DNA of 64,000 nt from Serpula lacrymans var. lacrymans S7.9 (GCF_000218685.1 NW_006763300.1:827360-891359); one strand, 5' to 3'; counted from the stretch's first letter, positions 44,669 to 57,601 are shown. Program-made: numbers and translations. The notes: a model not told the origin generated them from the sequence alone.

Positions 44669-45369
44669 CGGCTCTGGTCTGCCTCCTCCTGTGTGTGCTA
44701 TACCTCTTACTGACCAGAGACCAATATGAAGACATCAACTATCACTGTGGAAGCCGCGCCTTTTTGTGATAGTAAGTTTACCATTTTCAAGTCAGCCGTT
44801 TCCATGCGGTCAATTTGACATATTATTTTATTTGACAAGCAGGCGCCTCGATCGATGCGGGCTCAACAAATAGATTTCATATAGACATGTATCATAAGAC
44901 TTCCGTTTCACGTCGCAATCGCTGAACATCATTATGGCATGGATTCCTGAAATTTCCAAGTTGGTGTGCTGTGCTATTAGGCCTTACTGTCACCAACTGG
45001 TCCCAGAGCTATGCATTATAGTCGTAATAGTCATTTGTTGCGACCAAGCCCGCCATCAGCCCCACTCCATTCGGTTTCTTACAAGCTGTTTTCAGTCTTC
45101 CCTCACGGCGACTGGACTATCGTTTGACGTTCTAAAGTTCATGTAGCAGACTACTGTACTACAGCAAGTTTCTTGTTCCTTGTCCCTTAGGCGTTAGCTG
45201 TAGGGTACAGCATCCGGGCACGTGAATAATGAATATTGAATCCGTATATTCGCTTCCTTTTTGCAGCTCCTGCATTTACTAGGTGGTCTTATCACGATCT
45301 TGATTCCTTGATTCTATGCGAAGATCAGTCCAGTCGTACTCAAAAAATATTGCACAGTTATATCTCTAG
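44669..45369. other. Intergenic, no gene recognised
   Basis: MET8 3' region and promoter of the 5'-nucleotidase family gene. A short frame at 44934-45146 shows no motif. Confidence 0.6.
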
Positions 45370-48085
45370 ATGTCAGAGATAAATCTTCTTCATTTCAACG
45401 ATGTATATCGCATTACTTCGCAGAAAATATACCGGACTCCAGGCCACCCCGAAACGATAGATGTTACGCAGTTTGCAACATTACTGAATGATGTTAGAGA
45501 TCAATGGACGGAACGCGAAGATGGTGGTAGAGACGGACTTGTCTTGTTTTCTGGTGATGTGTTTTCTCCGTCTGTAGAAAGCTCTGTGACCAGAGGAAGT
45601 CATATGGTGCGTTGCACACACCGATTGAAACTCGGGACAGTCATAATCTTACAAATGAATGTTGAACCCGTAGGTGCCCGTAATGAATGCTTTAGGGCCC
45701 GATATTTCTTTAACAGGTGTGTTAAATGTGTATCACCTGTACGCCTTGTGATTGATTAATTGAGTTCAAAGGCAACCATGATTTTGATTTCGGTACGTAA
45801 ATGAGAATGGTCAGTATATCTTGATACATTAATATTCTGACAGGATACCCTCACTTATCAAAGTTGATCAACGACACGACCTTTGTACGTTTTGGCATAC
45901 AGATAAACAGTCCATATTTGAACGAGACAAACGTATAGCCTTGGCTGTTAAGCAACATTATTGATGATCAAACTGGCAGAGTTCCTGCACAATTGCATCG
46001 ATTTCATGTCCTAGAGAGAGCAGGAGTTCGCATTGGTATAATAGGCTTAGTTGAGAGGTATGTACGTTGCTTCCACAAAACACTCCAGCTAAAATATACG
46101 AAGAGAGTGGATTACCACTGTGTCTTCATGGCCGCCGAATTTCAAGTATAATGATATGGCAGAGGTTGGCCGAGAGCTGTCTACTTTACTTCGAGATCCC
46201 GAGGGCCAGCATAAATGCGATTTTATCATAGCACTGACACATGCACGGTTAGTTTTTAATTTCGTTGCATCTTAACCATGTCACTTATGACTTGCGTTAC
46301 ATTCACAGTACACCGAACGTATGCATTCGTCCTACTGACCGGATATAGCAAGTAACTCCTGATATCTTACCTTTCAGGATATCGTTCTAGCGAAAGACCT
46401 TTTCGCTCTATCTCCCGCTCACCAGGCTAAGAGTGATATAGCATCGCAGCATGGGGTAGATATTATCTTGGGAGGCCACGACCACTTTTATTATGTTTCC
46501 AAGGGTGTCTCCGCCTGGGAAGGCTACGACACCAATGAGGACGTATTGGGCGCGGAGAACGATCATGGGGATGTTTTAGTTATAAAAAGTGGCACCGACT
46601 TCAGAGACCTGAGTGAGGTCACCCTAAAACTTCAGGAAACCCCTAAAGGAAGCGTTAGGAGAAAAGTCATAGGGAGTATCGGAGGTAAGATAGGGAGGAC
46701 GAGCCTGCAGCGTCCGCAAAGACAGACTCATTCTGCGTGATATAGGAAAGAGACATCTGACAGTACCAGATATCGTACCGAACGAGAATCTCAAAAAGAT
46801 TGTTGATTCTCAGCTTTCCGGAGTTGGTGACACCTTGAAAGTACCGGTGTGCATCACCAATGTCGAGCTCGACGTCCGTTCGCAGTTCATCCGTGTAGCA
46901 GAGGTGAGTGTCTAATCTATTTTCTTCTACCTCCTACAACTCGGTGGAAATAGTCAACAGTGGGAAATTGGATTGCAGACAGTATTCGGCATGCCTATGA
47001 CGATGCACTTTGTATGCAAGGTGTTCGCGGATCGGACGGGGTGCTGATCTGTGCAGGCACTTTACGAGGCGATTCTGTTTACCCACCAGGTACATGTCTT
47101 GGTATACTTTATTTTGACCTATGAATACCAACCCTATGAATAGGTCTCCTGACACTAGGCAATATCTTGGAGATTTTGCCATTTGAGGATCCTGTGGTCG
47201 TTCTCGAATTGGATGGAGAAGTTATTTGGGACGCCCTTGAAGCGTCTCTTTCTACGTGGCCTGCCCAAGAAGGGTTGGTTCTTTGATTTCGATGTTTATG
47301 ATTTGTTCTCATCCATTCTTTTTTCAAATAGGCGTTTTCCGGTTATATCTGGCTTCCGTGTTTCGTGGGACTCTCGTCGTCCACCAGGCCAACGTGTACT
47401 TGGAATATGGCTGCAAAAAGAATTAACCGACCCCCATAACGCCGATAATGATACCTCCAGCCCCGTAACACCTGTATTGGTTGATGGAGGCGAAATACGG
47501 CGGACGGATGAACGAAAATATATCATAGTGACCAGAGAATATATGGCACAAGGGCATGATGGATATGCGCCGCTGCTGGGACATAAATATCTCATCGACG
47601 ATGAGAACGGACAACTGATGAGCGGTCTAATCAGGAAGTACCTGTTGGGTAAGGCGTGGTGTCGTTTAAAGGGACTACATTGACTGACGGTTGTAACTTT
47701 GATGCACCACTCAGGCTCCCGATACGTTAATAGAATGGCACGACTAGCAAACGGTTCTCCGGAGCACCTCCACCACGACACTGCCGCTATCATTGTTAGA
47801 GAAAGGGAACGGCTCAACCATCATAAAGACGACAACCACCTCAAAATTTCACACCAGTGGCAGCAGATTGCTGCTCGGGCTCTTGCGCAGTCACGATCTC
47901 GAGCACATTATAGTGATCACATTAAAACATCGGAACGGGAGCATATGAGTGATGTAGATTGTTTTGACGGACAGAAGGCGCGTAGCGGACGTGCTGAAGA
48001 TGCAGGAAAGAAATATGACGGGGATGAGGATCTACTTATCATCCACCCTGTTATCGATGGCAGACTGAAAGACGAAGGTAGGTGA
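45370..48085 (+). CDS. 5'-nucleotidase family metallophosphatase
   Basis: This is a two-domain phosphohydrolase of the UshA/5'-nucleotidase family. Metallophosphatase motifs in order are INLLHFNDVYRI (metal Asp/His), LVLFSGDVFSPS, LTGNHDFDFG (the GNHD motif), ALTHARTPND and IILGGHDHFYYVSKG. The C-terminal nucleotide-specificity domain includes VGNWIADSIRHAYDDALCM, then GTLRGDSVYPPG, then TLGNILEILPFEDPVVVLEL and RKYIIVTREYMAQGHDGY. Unlike secreted relatives it has no signal peptide, since the catalytic domain starts at residue 4. A charged C-terminal extension (after RLANGSPEHLHHD) is rich in Arg/His/Asp. About eleven introns, roughly 630 residues. The stop at 48085 may be replaced by a further spliced exon, because GTAGGT occurs right at the end. 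Confidence 0.85.
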
Positions 48086-48279
48086 ATACCGCTGTCAATG
48101 ACCCCTGTACGACGAAAAAAGGTCGTATCTTTTGGCTGTTATTACCAGTAAATGTATTATATTGGTAGTTTTGGTAACACGTCCTACTAATGATATCTCA
48201 CCGGTCAAGTAAATACAAATATGCGCCATTGATAATATCGGGCTTTGATGAGTCATGGGATGCAGGATACCGAATGATG

Positions 48280-48954
48280 TCATATTTCTTGAGAAGAAAC
48301 GGGCATTTGTGGGACTTCGACTCTTGGGGCTGGGTCACCTGTGAATGTTCTCCCATAGTGTGTCAGGAATCCTGCAGCAGAACCAAAACCTGCGCCTCCC
48401 AATATCACTGGAGATACAATTTTAGGCATATAACTGAGGGTGCTAAAGTCACGCACGATTTGCTATGTTAGCTCTCTTCCAGAAGATGGCAGGGGTTAAT
48501 ACTGCAAACAGTATAGCACCAACGGTGGAGTGGTCATCGGCTCTGAGCGACGACGTCTAGACAGTACCGAATTATTAGCACGGAAAAGGCCTTGCCGAAA
48601 TAACATGGAAGTATACATCGTATGCATGACGCATCCTCCTTGATCTAACAGTGACTTCGTTCGAATTAATAGACCGTGCGTACTCAAGTGCACCCCCGCC
48701 AGCACAACCTTCATCATGATAAGCCAACCAGACTAAACTTGTGAATAGTTATGCATACCAACAGCACCACCTAGCCATGTTGCACGAAGGAGACGGTTTA
48801 TGGTAAAATGACCTCTTCCTTTCCGCGCCAAAATGAATGCGGTGTAGATGGGTGGGGTCAACAATGAGAACAGCTCATAGCCTTTTGTCATAGATCGTCG
48901 AATCAGAACTTCCGTGTCAGCTGCATGAGCTGCAGAGTATGCGTCTGATGCCAT
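48280..48954 (-). CDS. Small glycine-rich multi-pass membrane protein, function unknown
   Basis: I do not recognise this gene. The model runs MASDAYSAAHAADTEVLIRR, then YELFSLLTPPIYTAFILARK, then LLRATWLGGAVG joined to CAGGGALEYARS. It then continues RRMRHAYD joined to TSSLRADDHSTVGAILFAVL and TPAIFWKRANIAN, joined to LILGGAGFGSAAGFLTHYGR, and ends QMPVSSQEI. All three introns have GT-AG ends and keep frame. About 185 residues. Three to four hydrophobic segments contain glycine-zipper patterns (GGAVGCAGGGA and GGAGFGSAAG), as in helix-packing proteins of mitochondrial or other inner membranes. It converges on the 5'-nucleotidase family gene and shares a 162-bp divergent spacer with the acidic protein. 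Confidence 0.6.
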
Positions 48955-49116
48955 AATCCAGATTTATTGTAGCCCAGTAAATGAACAAAGAAAGACACTT
49001 GGACAAGCATTAGGAGGTGTTACATCACGTGCCGCAGGCAACTTGACTTGCCCTAAATAACTGCCTCGAGCGCAGCAGCGGTACTTTGCTTTTCTTACCA
49101 CCACCACGCTCCGCCA

Positions 49117-52009
49117 ATGCTAGCTCTTGCTTCAATGTCGGCCTCACCTTTTATCGACACATATGACGCCCCAATGTTGGATTTTGCGAATGACTTGGAT
49201 GTTCAAATGAACATGCCAGGCTCAGATTCCTTTTCACCAGAAGCAATAATGGAGCATGATAGCCATATCCTTGCTACCACTGAATCCCTTTTTGCAGATA
49301 ACGAGAGTGTAGAGGTGGATATGGAGTCTTACGATGGTGTAAACACTGAGTACGAGATGGCGGATGAAACAGAACATTATTTACATTATGGCGACGAATT
49401 ATTGGACGTCGAGGTCCACGACGCCTCTGCCACGCACTCGCCCTCATTTCCACCCCCCGCCGATATCCCTGATCCAGTACAGGACTTACACGCGGAGACA
49501 TCGATTCACTCCTCTCCAGCTATAATGCACCCATTACCCTCAATTGATGGACCTGAATTTTCCCATCATGATATTTCGCCAGCGGTGGGTACTTCCTCGA
49601 ATGAGGAAGCTACCGTCCATCTGGACGTCGGGCTTTCTGATGAGCGGCCATTAGTTTACGAACATCACGTTGATGCCCCAGAAGAGTCGGTTACAGTACA
49701 ACCGGAAAGCTCAAAGTCGGCAGTGGATCATCTCCCTCGATCCACCGATGATAATCAGCTCGAGGAAAAGAGTAACACTGCCGCATCTTTGGGTCTCACT
49801 CATGGAGCAGATGAACATCAAGGGAGCGCTCGTGATGATGGCAGCCTTCCTTCTTCGGTACCAGAGACCCACCTTATGGCTGCAGTCTCAGGATCTAGTG
49901 ACGAACCACATAACGAAGTCCTATCCGCGGAACATGATTCTGCCCATAGTAATGCAACTGAGCTTCAGCATGATCATACGGTGCCATCAGAAGATGCTAA
50001 CGATCCTCACGAAATTTCGGAAGGTGTCTACATTGATCCGCCACCTGCTGTTTTGCTGTCTATTATTTCGGCGGACGAATCTAAGTATTGCCTTTTCAAC
50101 CAACCGTCTTCTGAATCTGGCCATCTCAGTCATGTTGGGTCTCCTGATGCTGTTCCTGTAGTTGGGCAGGAAACGTTGACGTTGTTACTTCATCATCGAC
50201 CTACACTTTACTACGAGCCTTTGACCAACGTTTTCGAGGCTTTTCGACAAGAAGATCTGGTTGCCCAGATTCCCGATGTTTTGGAGGGAGAATTAGTCCT
50301 CGACGCTTACGACCTACAACTTACTATTTCTGAGGTAAAATTGCATTTCAACAAACTTTGCAATCAAAGTATAACTAACAATCGGTGTTCCTTGCAGGAT
50401 AACGTTTATGCTCGTGAAGTCACCTTGCATGACCTGAATGTTTTACACGATGGATCTGACATTACAGGACCTCTTCGTATTCAGTTACGAGTTGCTGCGC
50501 CAAGGTTTATTCTCCGTTACCACCTTCTGCAGGATCAAATTGCGAGAATCAATTTAGCTGCTGAATCAGCGGACAGTAATAACAATCAAGCAGGTTTGTT
50601 TACTTTTTTGTTTTCGTTACATTACATTCTAAACTAGACTTATCTAGATCAAGTGTTCGGGGAAGAAAGCCTAAATGAACACAATAATCAAGAATTGACT
50701 GCTAACAATGTTCATCATGATGACCAGGCAGAAAAGCATGTCGCAGAACAGAAGGACCTAGGTCCCTCAGAGGCTTCAGAACATGTCTCGCGAGAAGAGG
50801 AGAATTACGAAGGCAATCAGACTCTGCTACCTGAAGCTCAAGAATACGAAGGCTATGTCCAAGCAGAAGGTGAAGGTGCAGAATCACTCGAGGAAGATGG
50901 TTTCAGCCCTTCCCCAGCTGGCGATGAGGATGCGGAAGGTGAAGATCTTGATGCAGATGCATTGCACGACGTGGCCGACACGGATGCTCCTGTGCCTGTT
51001 ACAGATGATCTTGTCAACTATGACGGAGAGCATGCTGAGTACCAAGATCATGTCCAGTTGGAAGAATATGACGAACGCTATGGTGAGGACCTTCCAGAAG
51101 GAGCAGGTGGTGAGCCTCCCGAGGATTATAATCATGCACCGGAAGAAAGCGCAGCTCTCGAAACATATGTCGCTGTTGATGAGAGGCAGGTTGCTCTTCC
51201 AGAGTCTGATACATTAAATGAAGCCGCAGAGGAGTCGGTATTTGGTGAAAATGAATCTTTCCCCCAAGACAAACAGGTAACGCCCATAAGTTCTGCTGGT
51301 ACGTGACATGTGTTTATAAACATGTGAGGCTTTATAACTAATTCTTCTTTATAACGTAAGATGATCAAGATTCTAACCATAATACTGTTGTTGATAACCC
51401 AGATTCCAGGAATCATGCAACGCAACGAAAACCAGGTTTGAGAAAGTGTCTCATGTAATGTTATTGGATATTCTAACGCAAGAGTCTATTCTAGATGATG
51501 TGAATGAACCCTCAGAAAAGGATGGCCCCGTTGCACAAGGCGGCGTAGATACTTTGGATATTTCTTTCCCAACAGTCTCTGAGCATGGAACCGAAGCTGG
51601 TAAGTGGCATGTTGTATGATGATATCTTCTTCTCAGATTTTGACATTCTAATGCCACAGATCTTGCCACAGAATTGAGCACCGATTATCCAGAAATCTCG
51701 GGGCATGTGTACGGCGAAGCTGATGATCAGAATGAGGACTATGGCGAAGATTGGGATTGGAATCCTGATGTCCAAGGGGAATTCCATGAAGACTGGATTG
51801 ATCCAGAGGCAATGTCGAACGAAAGTTCAGTTACTCTTTCCAGTAAAGCATCAGCCAAGAGAGGACACGATGAAGTTGATGCAGACGATTACGACGAAAT
51901 CTCCGTCCGACAACCACCTAGTTCACCAGGTACGACATTACGAATCTTGTCGTTAGCCAGTTAACTAAAAAAAACTTTCTTAGGATCAAAACGACACCGC
52001 GTAGTATGA
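49117..52009 (+). CDS. Large acidic fungal protein of unknown function
   Basis: I do not recognise a named family. The product is about 800 residues, dominated by Glu/Asp, Ser and His (for example MESYDGVNTEYEMADETEHY and many EHD/DEE runs), as in disordered nuclear proteins. One more ordered segment lies at about residues 340-480: LLLHHRPTLYYEPLTNVFEA, QIPDVLEGELVLDAYDLQLT, NVYAREVTLHDLNVLHDGSD and ITGPLRIQLRVAAPRFILRY. The C-terminus alternates acidic repeats (EDYGEDWDWNPDVQGEF) with a final basic tail (SPGSKRHRVV) reached through a short last exon. About six introns. The start MLALASMSASPF has a second Met seven codons on. A nuclear regulatory role is only a guess from composition. Confidence 0.7.
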
Positions 52010-52730
52010 TAATCGTGACACTTTGCGCACACGCCTTAAACTATCTGCACCAATCACCTTCCTCTCACAATTCACTGGCTCACGTTCCATCTATCATAAC
52101 GCCTGGAGCTTCTCAGCTCCATTTGCGCCCATATATCATCTTCCCCAGCATACCCTTTCATCAAGATCGAATCAATTCAGGCTAAGTGCTTATTTACTAC
52201 GGCATTGTCATCTCTTTTCGCCTTTCTTTTCTTTATTATTTGTGCATTGTATCCATAACTAACATTTTCAGCGAGGCTCCCATTCAGCATAGCCAAAGGA
52301 CATGGTGTAGGGCATGTGGTGTAAGGTGACCGAGTGGTAGAGTGTTTAAGGTTTTAATCAGTCTAAAAAGTAGTCGCGCGTGTGCTGTGCTCCAGTATAA
52401 GCCGTATATCGTAGTATTGTATGAATTTATGACGTTGCTGAACGTCAAAGTTTCTTAAAAGTTCAGGACACCAACTTGAAAGTTTGTTACAACCCGTATC
52501 GGAAATATCCGGTGGCCCGTGTTGCACCCCACACGAGAAAAGACCGCCGTTCAGCGGTCTCAACAAAAAAAAAAGATCTGACTCGGGTCGAGCTACTTCG
52601 GACTGTTCTTTTGTTTCTTTATGTCTTCTATGATAAGCAAACCATAAAACCTCGACTCGCTACACTGACTTGTTTATCAAATCGTTGTGTATAGACTGGT
52701 GCCATAATCAATAATATCTAGACTCGGAGT
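52010..52730. other. Intergenic, no gene recognised
   Basis: 3' region of the acidic protein and promoter of RPC82. There is no coding signal. A tRNA-A-box-like string near 52327 lacks the rest of a tRNA. Confidence 0.6.
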
Positions 52731-54911
52731 ATGGCAGATGCTGATACCGCTCGTCTGTGTGTTCAAATTATCCATTCACACTTTGGTCCCCTTACAGCAG
52801 TGAGTTTGACCTGTCTCGTTAAACGTAATGCTATTGAACCTTTGAATGCTTCCAAAAGTCTGTAGCTTCTGCCTTGCTAACGCGAGGGCGCTTGCCATTA
52901 CTGCAGCTCGTTCGATACACTTCGTTAAAGCCTCGCACAGTGCGAGCAGCTGTGTTGATTTTGGTACAACAAAATATCCTATGGCATGCGCATTCAGAAG
53001 AGGAAGGAGAGGTGCTGGAGGTGAATACTAAAGAATGTTTGATGAGATTGAGGTTTGGAAGGTTCGTCTGGCAAGCCGAACAGGTGTTTGGTAAAGCAGT
53101 ACGTTTACGCGTCACTCTGTATCAGGGGTAAGCGCAGATATCTGAATTATTGCATTTGTTCCAGGCTGCTGAAATTGTTCAGCTTATTCTGGATCATGGA
53201 AAACTTCGTCCGGTAGATATCGTTGCCCAACTATCGATCTATGACCCAAAAAGTGAGTATCTTGCCAATCTCTCCTGTATCACAATACCAAAAGGTATGC
53301 ATTAGGTTCGAGCATGTACTCACAGGCGCTGCATAAACTGGTGACTGCTTCGTATTTAAAACCGTCTACAATCTTGTCCCATAACTCCCCACGGGACAAG
53401 CGAATCAGATATGAAGGAGAAGAGAAAGCTAAGATATCCGGTTTTCCGACGGCTAAAGAACTGCGGGAAGCTAAGGAAACGGCGGCAGCGCGTTTGAAGC
53501 GGGAAGAGGAGGAAGCCGAAAAGATTGGATTGGTCGGTACCTGTTACTTCCCCAGATACATACTTCGTGTAACTCATCCAGGTGTAGAAACGAAAGCCGA
53601 AAGAGCAATCCAGCAATCGATCAAATAAAGTGAGTCTCGCATTCATATGATAGCATGTGATACCAACCGCCTACATTGTCAGCGGAAAGCAGTGGATGAG
53701 GAAGTTTTCGTTGACGTGAGTCTAAGGTTGCTTTTCCGTGCACATCCTAAATAAAATGTTACAGGATGAAGTGTACTTCAGAGTGAACTTCGACAAGTTT
53801 AACATCCATATACGCAACAAGGTAACCCGAATTACTCTCATGCCGGTACTGTTATCTCATTCTTAAAACCTAGATCATTGAATTAGCCGTAAAGGAACGT
53901 TTCAATAGTAGCGCTGCGTTGGTCATGCGAGCTGCTCTGAAGGCAACAGAAGCGAAACAAGTCAGTTCGGCGAGTGTGCGTTCAGGTACGTTCTTCTCTG
54001 TCCCTACGTGTCTGCATTACATCCATGTAACGTATTTCTAGACCCCACATCCATTGCAGGGATCTCAATGCATGTTGACGATGCCGATGACCTTGCGTCG
54101 GGGCTTGTTACATCTTCGAAAAAAGCTCCTGTTGCATCACTGGTCAAAAATTATCTGGGCCTATTGTCCTCGGCAGATAACCCTACCCCGAGCGGTCAAG
54201 CGGCTGCCTTCGTATCCCTTTCAGACAACAAGGTTCATGTCGAATTCGATGTAGTTAATAAAAGGTTGAGAAGACGTGTATTAGAAGCTGTAACGAGAGA
54301 ACGACACGGCGATGACGGTGTACGAATTTTGCGACTGTTGTTGGATACCGGCAAGATGGATGAGAAACAGGTTTGTTTTATCATAAAATTTTATAAATTG
54401 TGAGTATCAATGCTTTGCAGGTTTCGAAGGTGGCAATGATGGCGAATAAAGACGCTCGACCACTGCTATCTGCACTTTCGACGGATTCTTTGATCTCAAT
54501 TCAAGAAGTGCCAAAGAGTGCTGACCGTAATCCAACTAGAACATTCTATCTGTGGTTTGCACCTTGGTTTTTGTTCCAGTGTTTTCCCTCACGATATCGA
54601 CCCTTTTCTACAGGTTTGTGGATCTACCGAAAGCATATTCTGTTTTACTTGGAAGCCTCTACAAAACTCTGTATAATATCAGTATGAGGCGCCACGCAGA
54701 GCAAGAAGAGTCGAACGTGAAAGCGGTACTCGAGAAGTGTGAAAGGAGCGATGTATCGCAGGATGAAACCTTGCTATCGAGGTTAGAACGAGAGATATTA
54801 AAGGATTGGGAGAAGAAGAGAGAAAAACTGATGGTGCTGGAAATGCGAGTTGAGGAGGCTGTCTTTATCCTTCGAGACCTTGATTCAAGCGGGACAATTG
54901 ATGATCTTTGA
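52731..54911 (+). CDS. RPC82: DNA-directed RNA polymerase III subunit RPC82 (RPC3)
   Basis: RPC82 is a winged-helix subunit of the RPC82-RPC34-RPC31 subcomplex, which recruits Pol III to TFIIIB and helps open promoters. The start is MADADTARLCVQIIHSHFGP (HTH_9 domain). It continues with RGRLPLLQLVRYTSLKPRTV and RAAVLILVQQNILWH, then ILDHGKLRPVDIVAQLSIYD, LHKLVTASYLKP and KAVDEEVFVDDEVYFRVNFD. The C-terminal part has HVEFDVVNKRLRRRVLEAVT, RILRLLLDTGKMDEKQVSKV and AMMANKDARPLLSALSTDSL, then TFYLWFVDLPKAYSVLLGSL (joined across an intron). It ends with a coiled-coil WEKKREKLMVLEMRVEEAVF. About ten introns, complete. Confidence 0.93.
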
Positions 54912-55181
54912 CTATTAGACTGCTCTGAGCTGATTACCCACATCTCTACTTGAGTTTTTCAGCCATGTGAGGATAAACGTACAACCTTGGGTTATTCGCT
55001 GCCACTACGCAGCGAGGTGTATGATTGATACTATCAGCATTCCACCAGCATCGTGGCTATTGTATAGGATCCCATAGCCAAACCCGCAGCCTTTTTAGTA
55101 AGATTCTATCTAAAGCTTTACACTCCAACAGGGCATTGAAATTGCTGTTACCACTACACGACAATAATTTACTGTCGTCAA

Positions 55182-56242
55182 ATGTCTGCTGCTGACTCTG
55201 CTCGGATTTACGCCGATTTACAACAAGACATCCCTTGTCACCCTGGCCCTGACTGGACGCGCTTTGTCTGCATATCAGACACGCATTCTGAATTGTTCGA
55301 TGTTCCTCCAGGAGACGTCTTGCTACATGCGGGAGATTTGAGCAGCTGGGGATCTTTTCCTCAACTGAAGGTGACGCTAGATTGGCTCGGGTCACTAGAA
55401 CATCCCGTCAAAATGTAAGTGCAGAAGTTGATACTATAGTTTTTCTAACGCATGCGTTAGAATAATTGCAGGAAATCATGATGTAATGAGTGGAAATATA
55501 CTCCCCTATCCTTGCGTCTGATGTTCATTTGTTCATTTAGCTAAGTCTTGATGAGGCATGGGGAGGAGCTTCGGATTTTGGTCTTCGCGTAGAGGTATGG
55601 CCCAGGATATCTCCATGAGATGATAAGCAGCAAATCTTATATGATTACACGATTAGGACGTCTTGAATGCACGGTCATATATTCGTAGCCAAGTCATGAA
55701 GGATGCTGGCATACATTACCTAGAGCACGAGTCGTTTTGTTTTACAACTTCGGTGGGACGAGAGTGGAAAGTATATGGTTCTCCGGTGAGTAAGCATCAT
55801 AGGGTCTCTGGACACTACACGACACCTCAAACATTCAAAGGCTGCACCAACATATGTTCAAGGTTCTTTTCAGTACTCTAACTCAGAAGAAGGAAACGGT
55901 ATGGGTCACATTACTTATGTGCAAGATGTAACCGAAAGTTCAACTTGAAAATCTGTAGCCATTTACAGCCGCATACCATCCGATATTGATATACTTATTA
56001 CCCATACTCCTCCTTATATGACGCTGGACAGAACGAGGAAAGGCAAGCATGCAGGGTGTGACATACTCTCAGCGAAACTAGAGGAGTTGCGGAAGTGCAG
56101 ATTGCATGTGTTTGGGCATATTCATGAGGCATATGGAGCTTCAGCGAAATGCGATGATTCTTCGAGAGAGATCAAAAGGGTGTCGGTGAACGCAGCGGTA
56201 GCTCGAAGCGAAACTGCGATAGTCGTTGATTTGCGAAATTGA
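55182..56242 (+). CDS. Calcineurin-like metallophosphoesterase (MPPED/239FB-like)
   Basis: This is a small metallophosphoesterase. Metal-binding motifs are all present: FVCISDTHSE (D-x-H), LLHAGDLSSWG (GD), IIIAGNHDLSLDEAWGG (GNHD), ILITHTPPYMTLDRT and LHVFGHIHEAYGA (GHxH). The order and roughly 250-residue size match the UPF0046/MPPED1-2 group, whose fungal members lack assigned substrates. About four introns. The segment VEDVLNARSYIRSQVMKDAG links the second and third motifs. There are no signal peptide or membrane segments, so it is probably cytosolic. It ends 145 bp before the convergent YJU2 stop. Confidence 0.87.
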
Positions 56243-56387
56243 ATGAAACGTAGTCCACAATATGAAAGGTTCTGGCTGGTCCCGAGAAAATGCAGAAGGT
56301 TCCAACATTCAGAACTGAGAATATTCGAGCGAACAATGGTTTAGTATACATAAGACAAACAATATGGAAAGAAATAACCCCTACAAT

Positions 56388-57404
56388 CTAAGCTGTTGCT
56401 TTACCCTTCTTAGCAATTTTAATCCCCAACTTATTCTTTAGGTCAGCCCTTGGTTTCTTTGCTAACTGTACCCCAGATGATTTGGAGTTTAGAAGCGATC
56501 GAGTATTTTCTGACAGCAAACTGTGCAAGTCCGGTTCGACATCGTCTGCCTTCCGTTTGACAGTGACCATCTTTGCTGGCTCATCCGACGTTTCTGAATC
56601 TGGAGAGCCTCCGAGAGGTGCAGGCATGGTAACTTTCGAAAACACCTCTCTGACCAGCTTCTCGTCCTCCTCTTCCAGACGTTTCCGCTCTCTATCCTCT
56701 TCAGTCTCAATCTCCTCCGCACCTAACGTTACAACAAGATCAACAGATTGCCCCACCCTCTCATTCCGTGCGTTCCGCGCTCTAATATCCTGCAGAGCAT
56801 CTAAAATATCCATCTCACGCTTTGAATCAACAGTACGATTCTCGAGTGCCTTCATCGGGTTGTTTTCTTCCTCTTCCAAGCGAGCTAGCCGATCGACCTC
56901 TTCGACTTCCTTTTCATCTCTCCATGGTTCGAAGTTTCGGGATGCGCCGTGCTCAGCAGCGTAATCGGTGTTCTTGGGATCGGTTTTAAAGGTAATTTCA
57001 GCAGAGCAAAGTGTACTACTTGCACTTTAGTAGGAGTGAAATGTGAGACTTACGATACGCACCATTTAATGTAGAATCGGAATATCTTGATGCCATAATA
57101 ATCTTCGCCTTCGACGGTCTCCTTTCTTGCGTTGAACTTCTTTCCCTTGTAAACATATTCTCCACATGTATTGCAACGCCTAAATTGAATTAAATTATGT
57201 CCAATGTGAAAGATAATAGCGACTGACATTGAGAACGGAGCCATGAGACGCACGACCTGCTGCGAGTTCTTTGGCTGCTTTCGCCGGGGAATGAGGGAGG
57301 GGTCGAAATCGGGGGGGAAATATTTATTGAGTACTAAAAAGATAAAGTAAGATCCCTGTCTGCCATATAGACTAAGCATTCCTCTTACCTTTTCGTTCAG
57401 ACAT
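56388..57404 (-). CDS. YJU2: Pre-mRNA splicing factor YJU2 (CCDC94/Cwf16)
   Basis: YJU2 joins the spliceosome around the first catalytic step and stabilises the branch-helix conformation. The gene begins with a 16-nt first exon (MSERK) spliced to [20 protein letters not shown], the invariant family start. A zinc-binding [20 protein letters not shown] follows across an intron, then the [11 protein letters not shown] core, [20 protein letters not shown] and FEPW. After that come the acidic coiled coil ([20 protein letters not shown]) and the basic C-terminus [16 protein letters not shown]. Roughly 290 residues. It converges with the metallophosphoesterase gene and is divergent from SPT16 with a 197-bp spacer. 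Confidence 0.93.
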
Positions 57405-57601
57405 AGCGGCTTAGATTAAGTTACTATACAGCAATGTGGTGGTTCAGGACAAGAGCTATTGGCTGCCACCCGGCGGTACCGACGGATTGAGTCTCCGATT
57501 GCCTCGACGCGTTCAAGAAATTTCCCGCCACTAACGCGCTTGCTCCTTACCACATTCTTGCCTGTGTGCCGCCGCTGTTTCTTGGGCTGTTGTAATACAA
57601 A
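57405..57601. promoter_or_regulatory. Bidirectional promoter YJU2 / SPT16
   Basis: 197 bp separate the two divergent start codons. No clear TATA box is present. Confidence 0.5.

Noticed and set aside
52320..52390. tRNA-like start (GACCGAGTGGTAGAG resembles an A box)
   Set aside because: No B box (GGTTCGA-type) follows at the right distance and no acceptor-stem pairing could be found.
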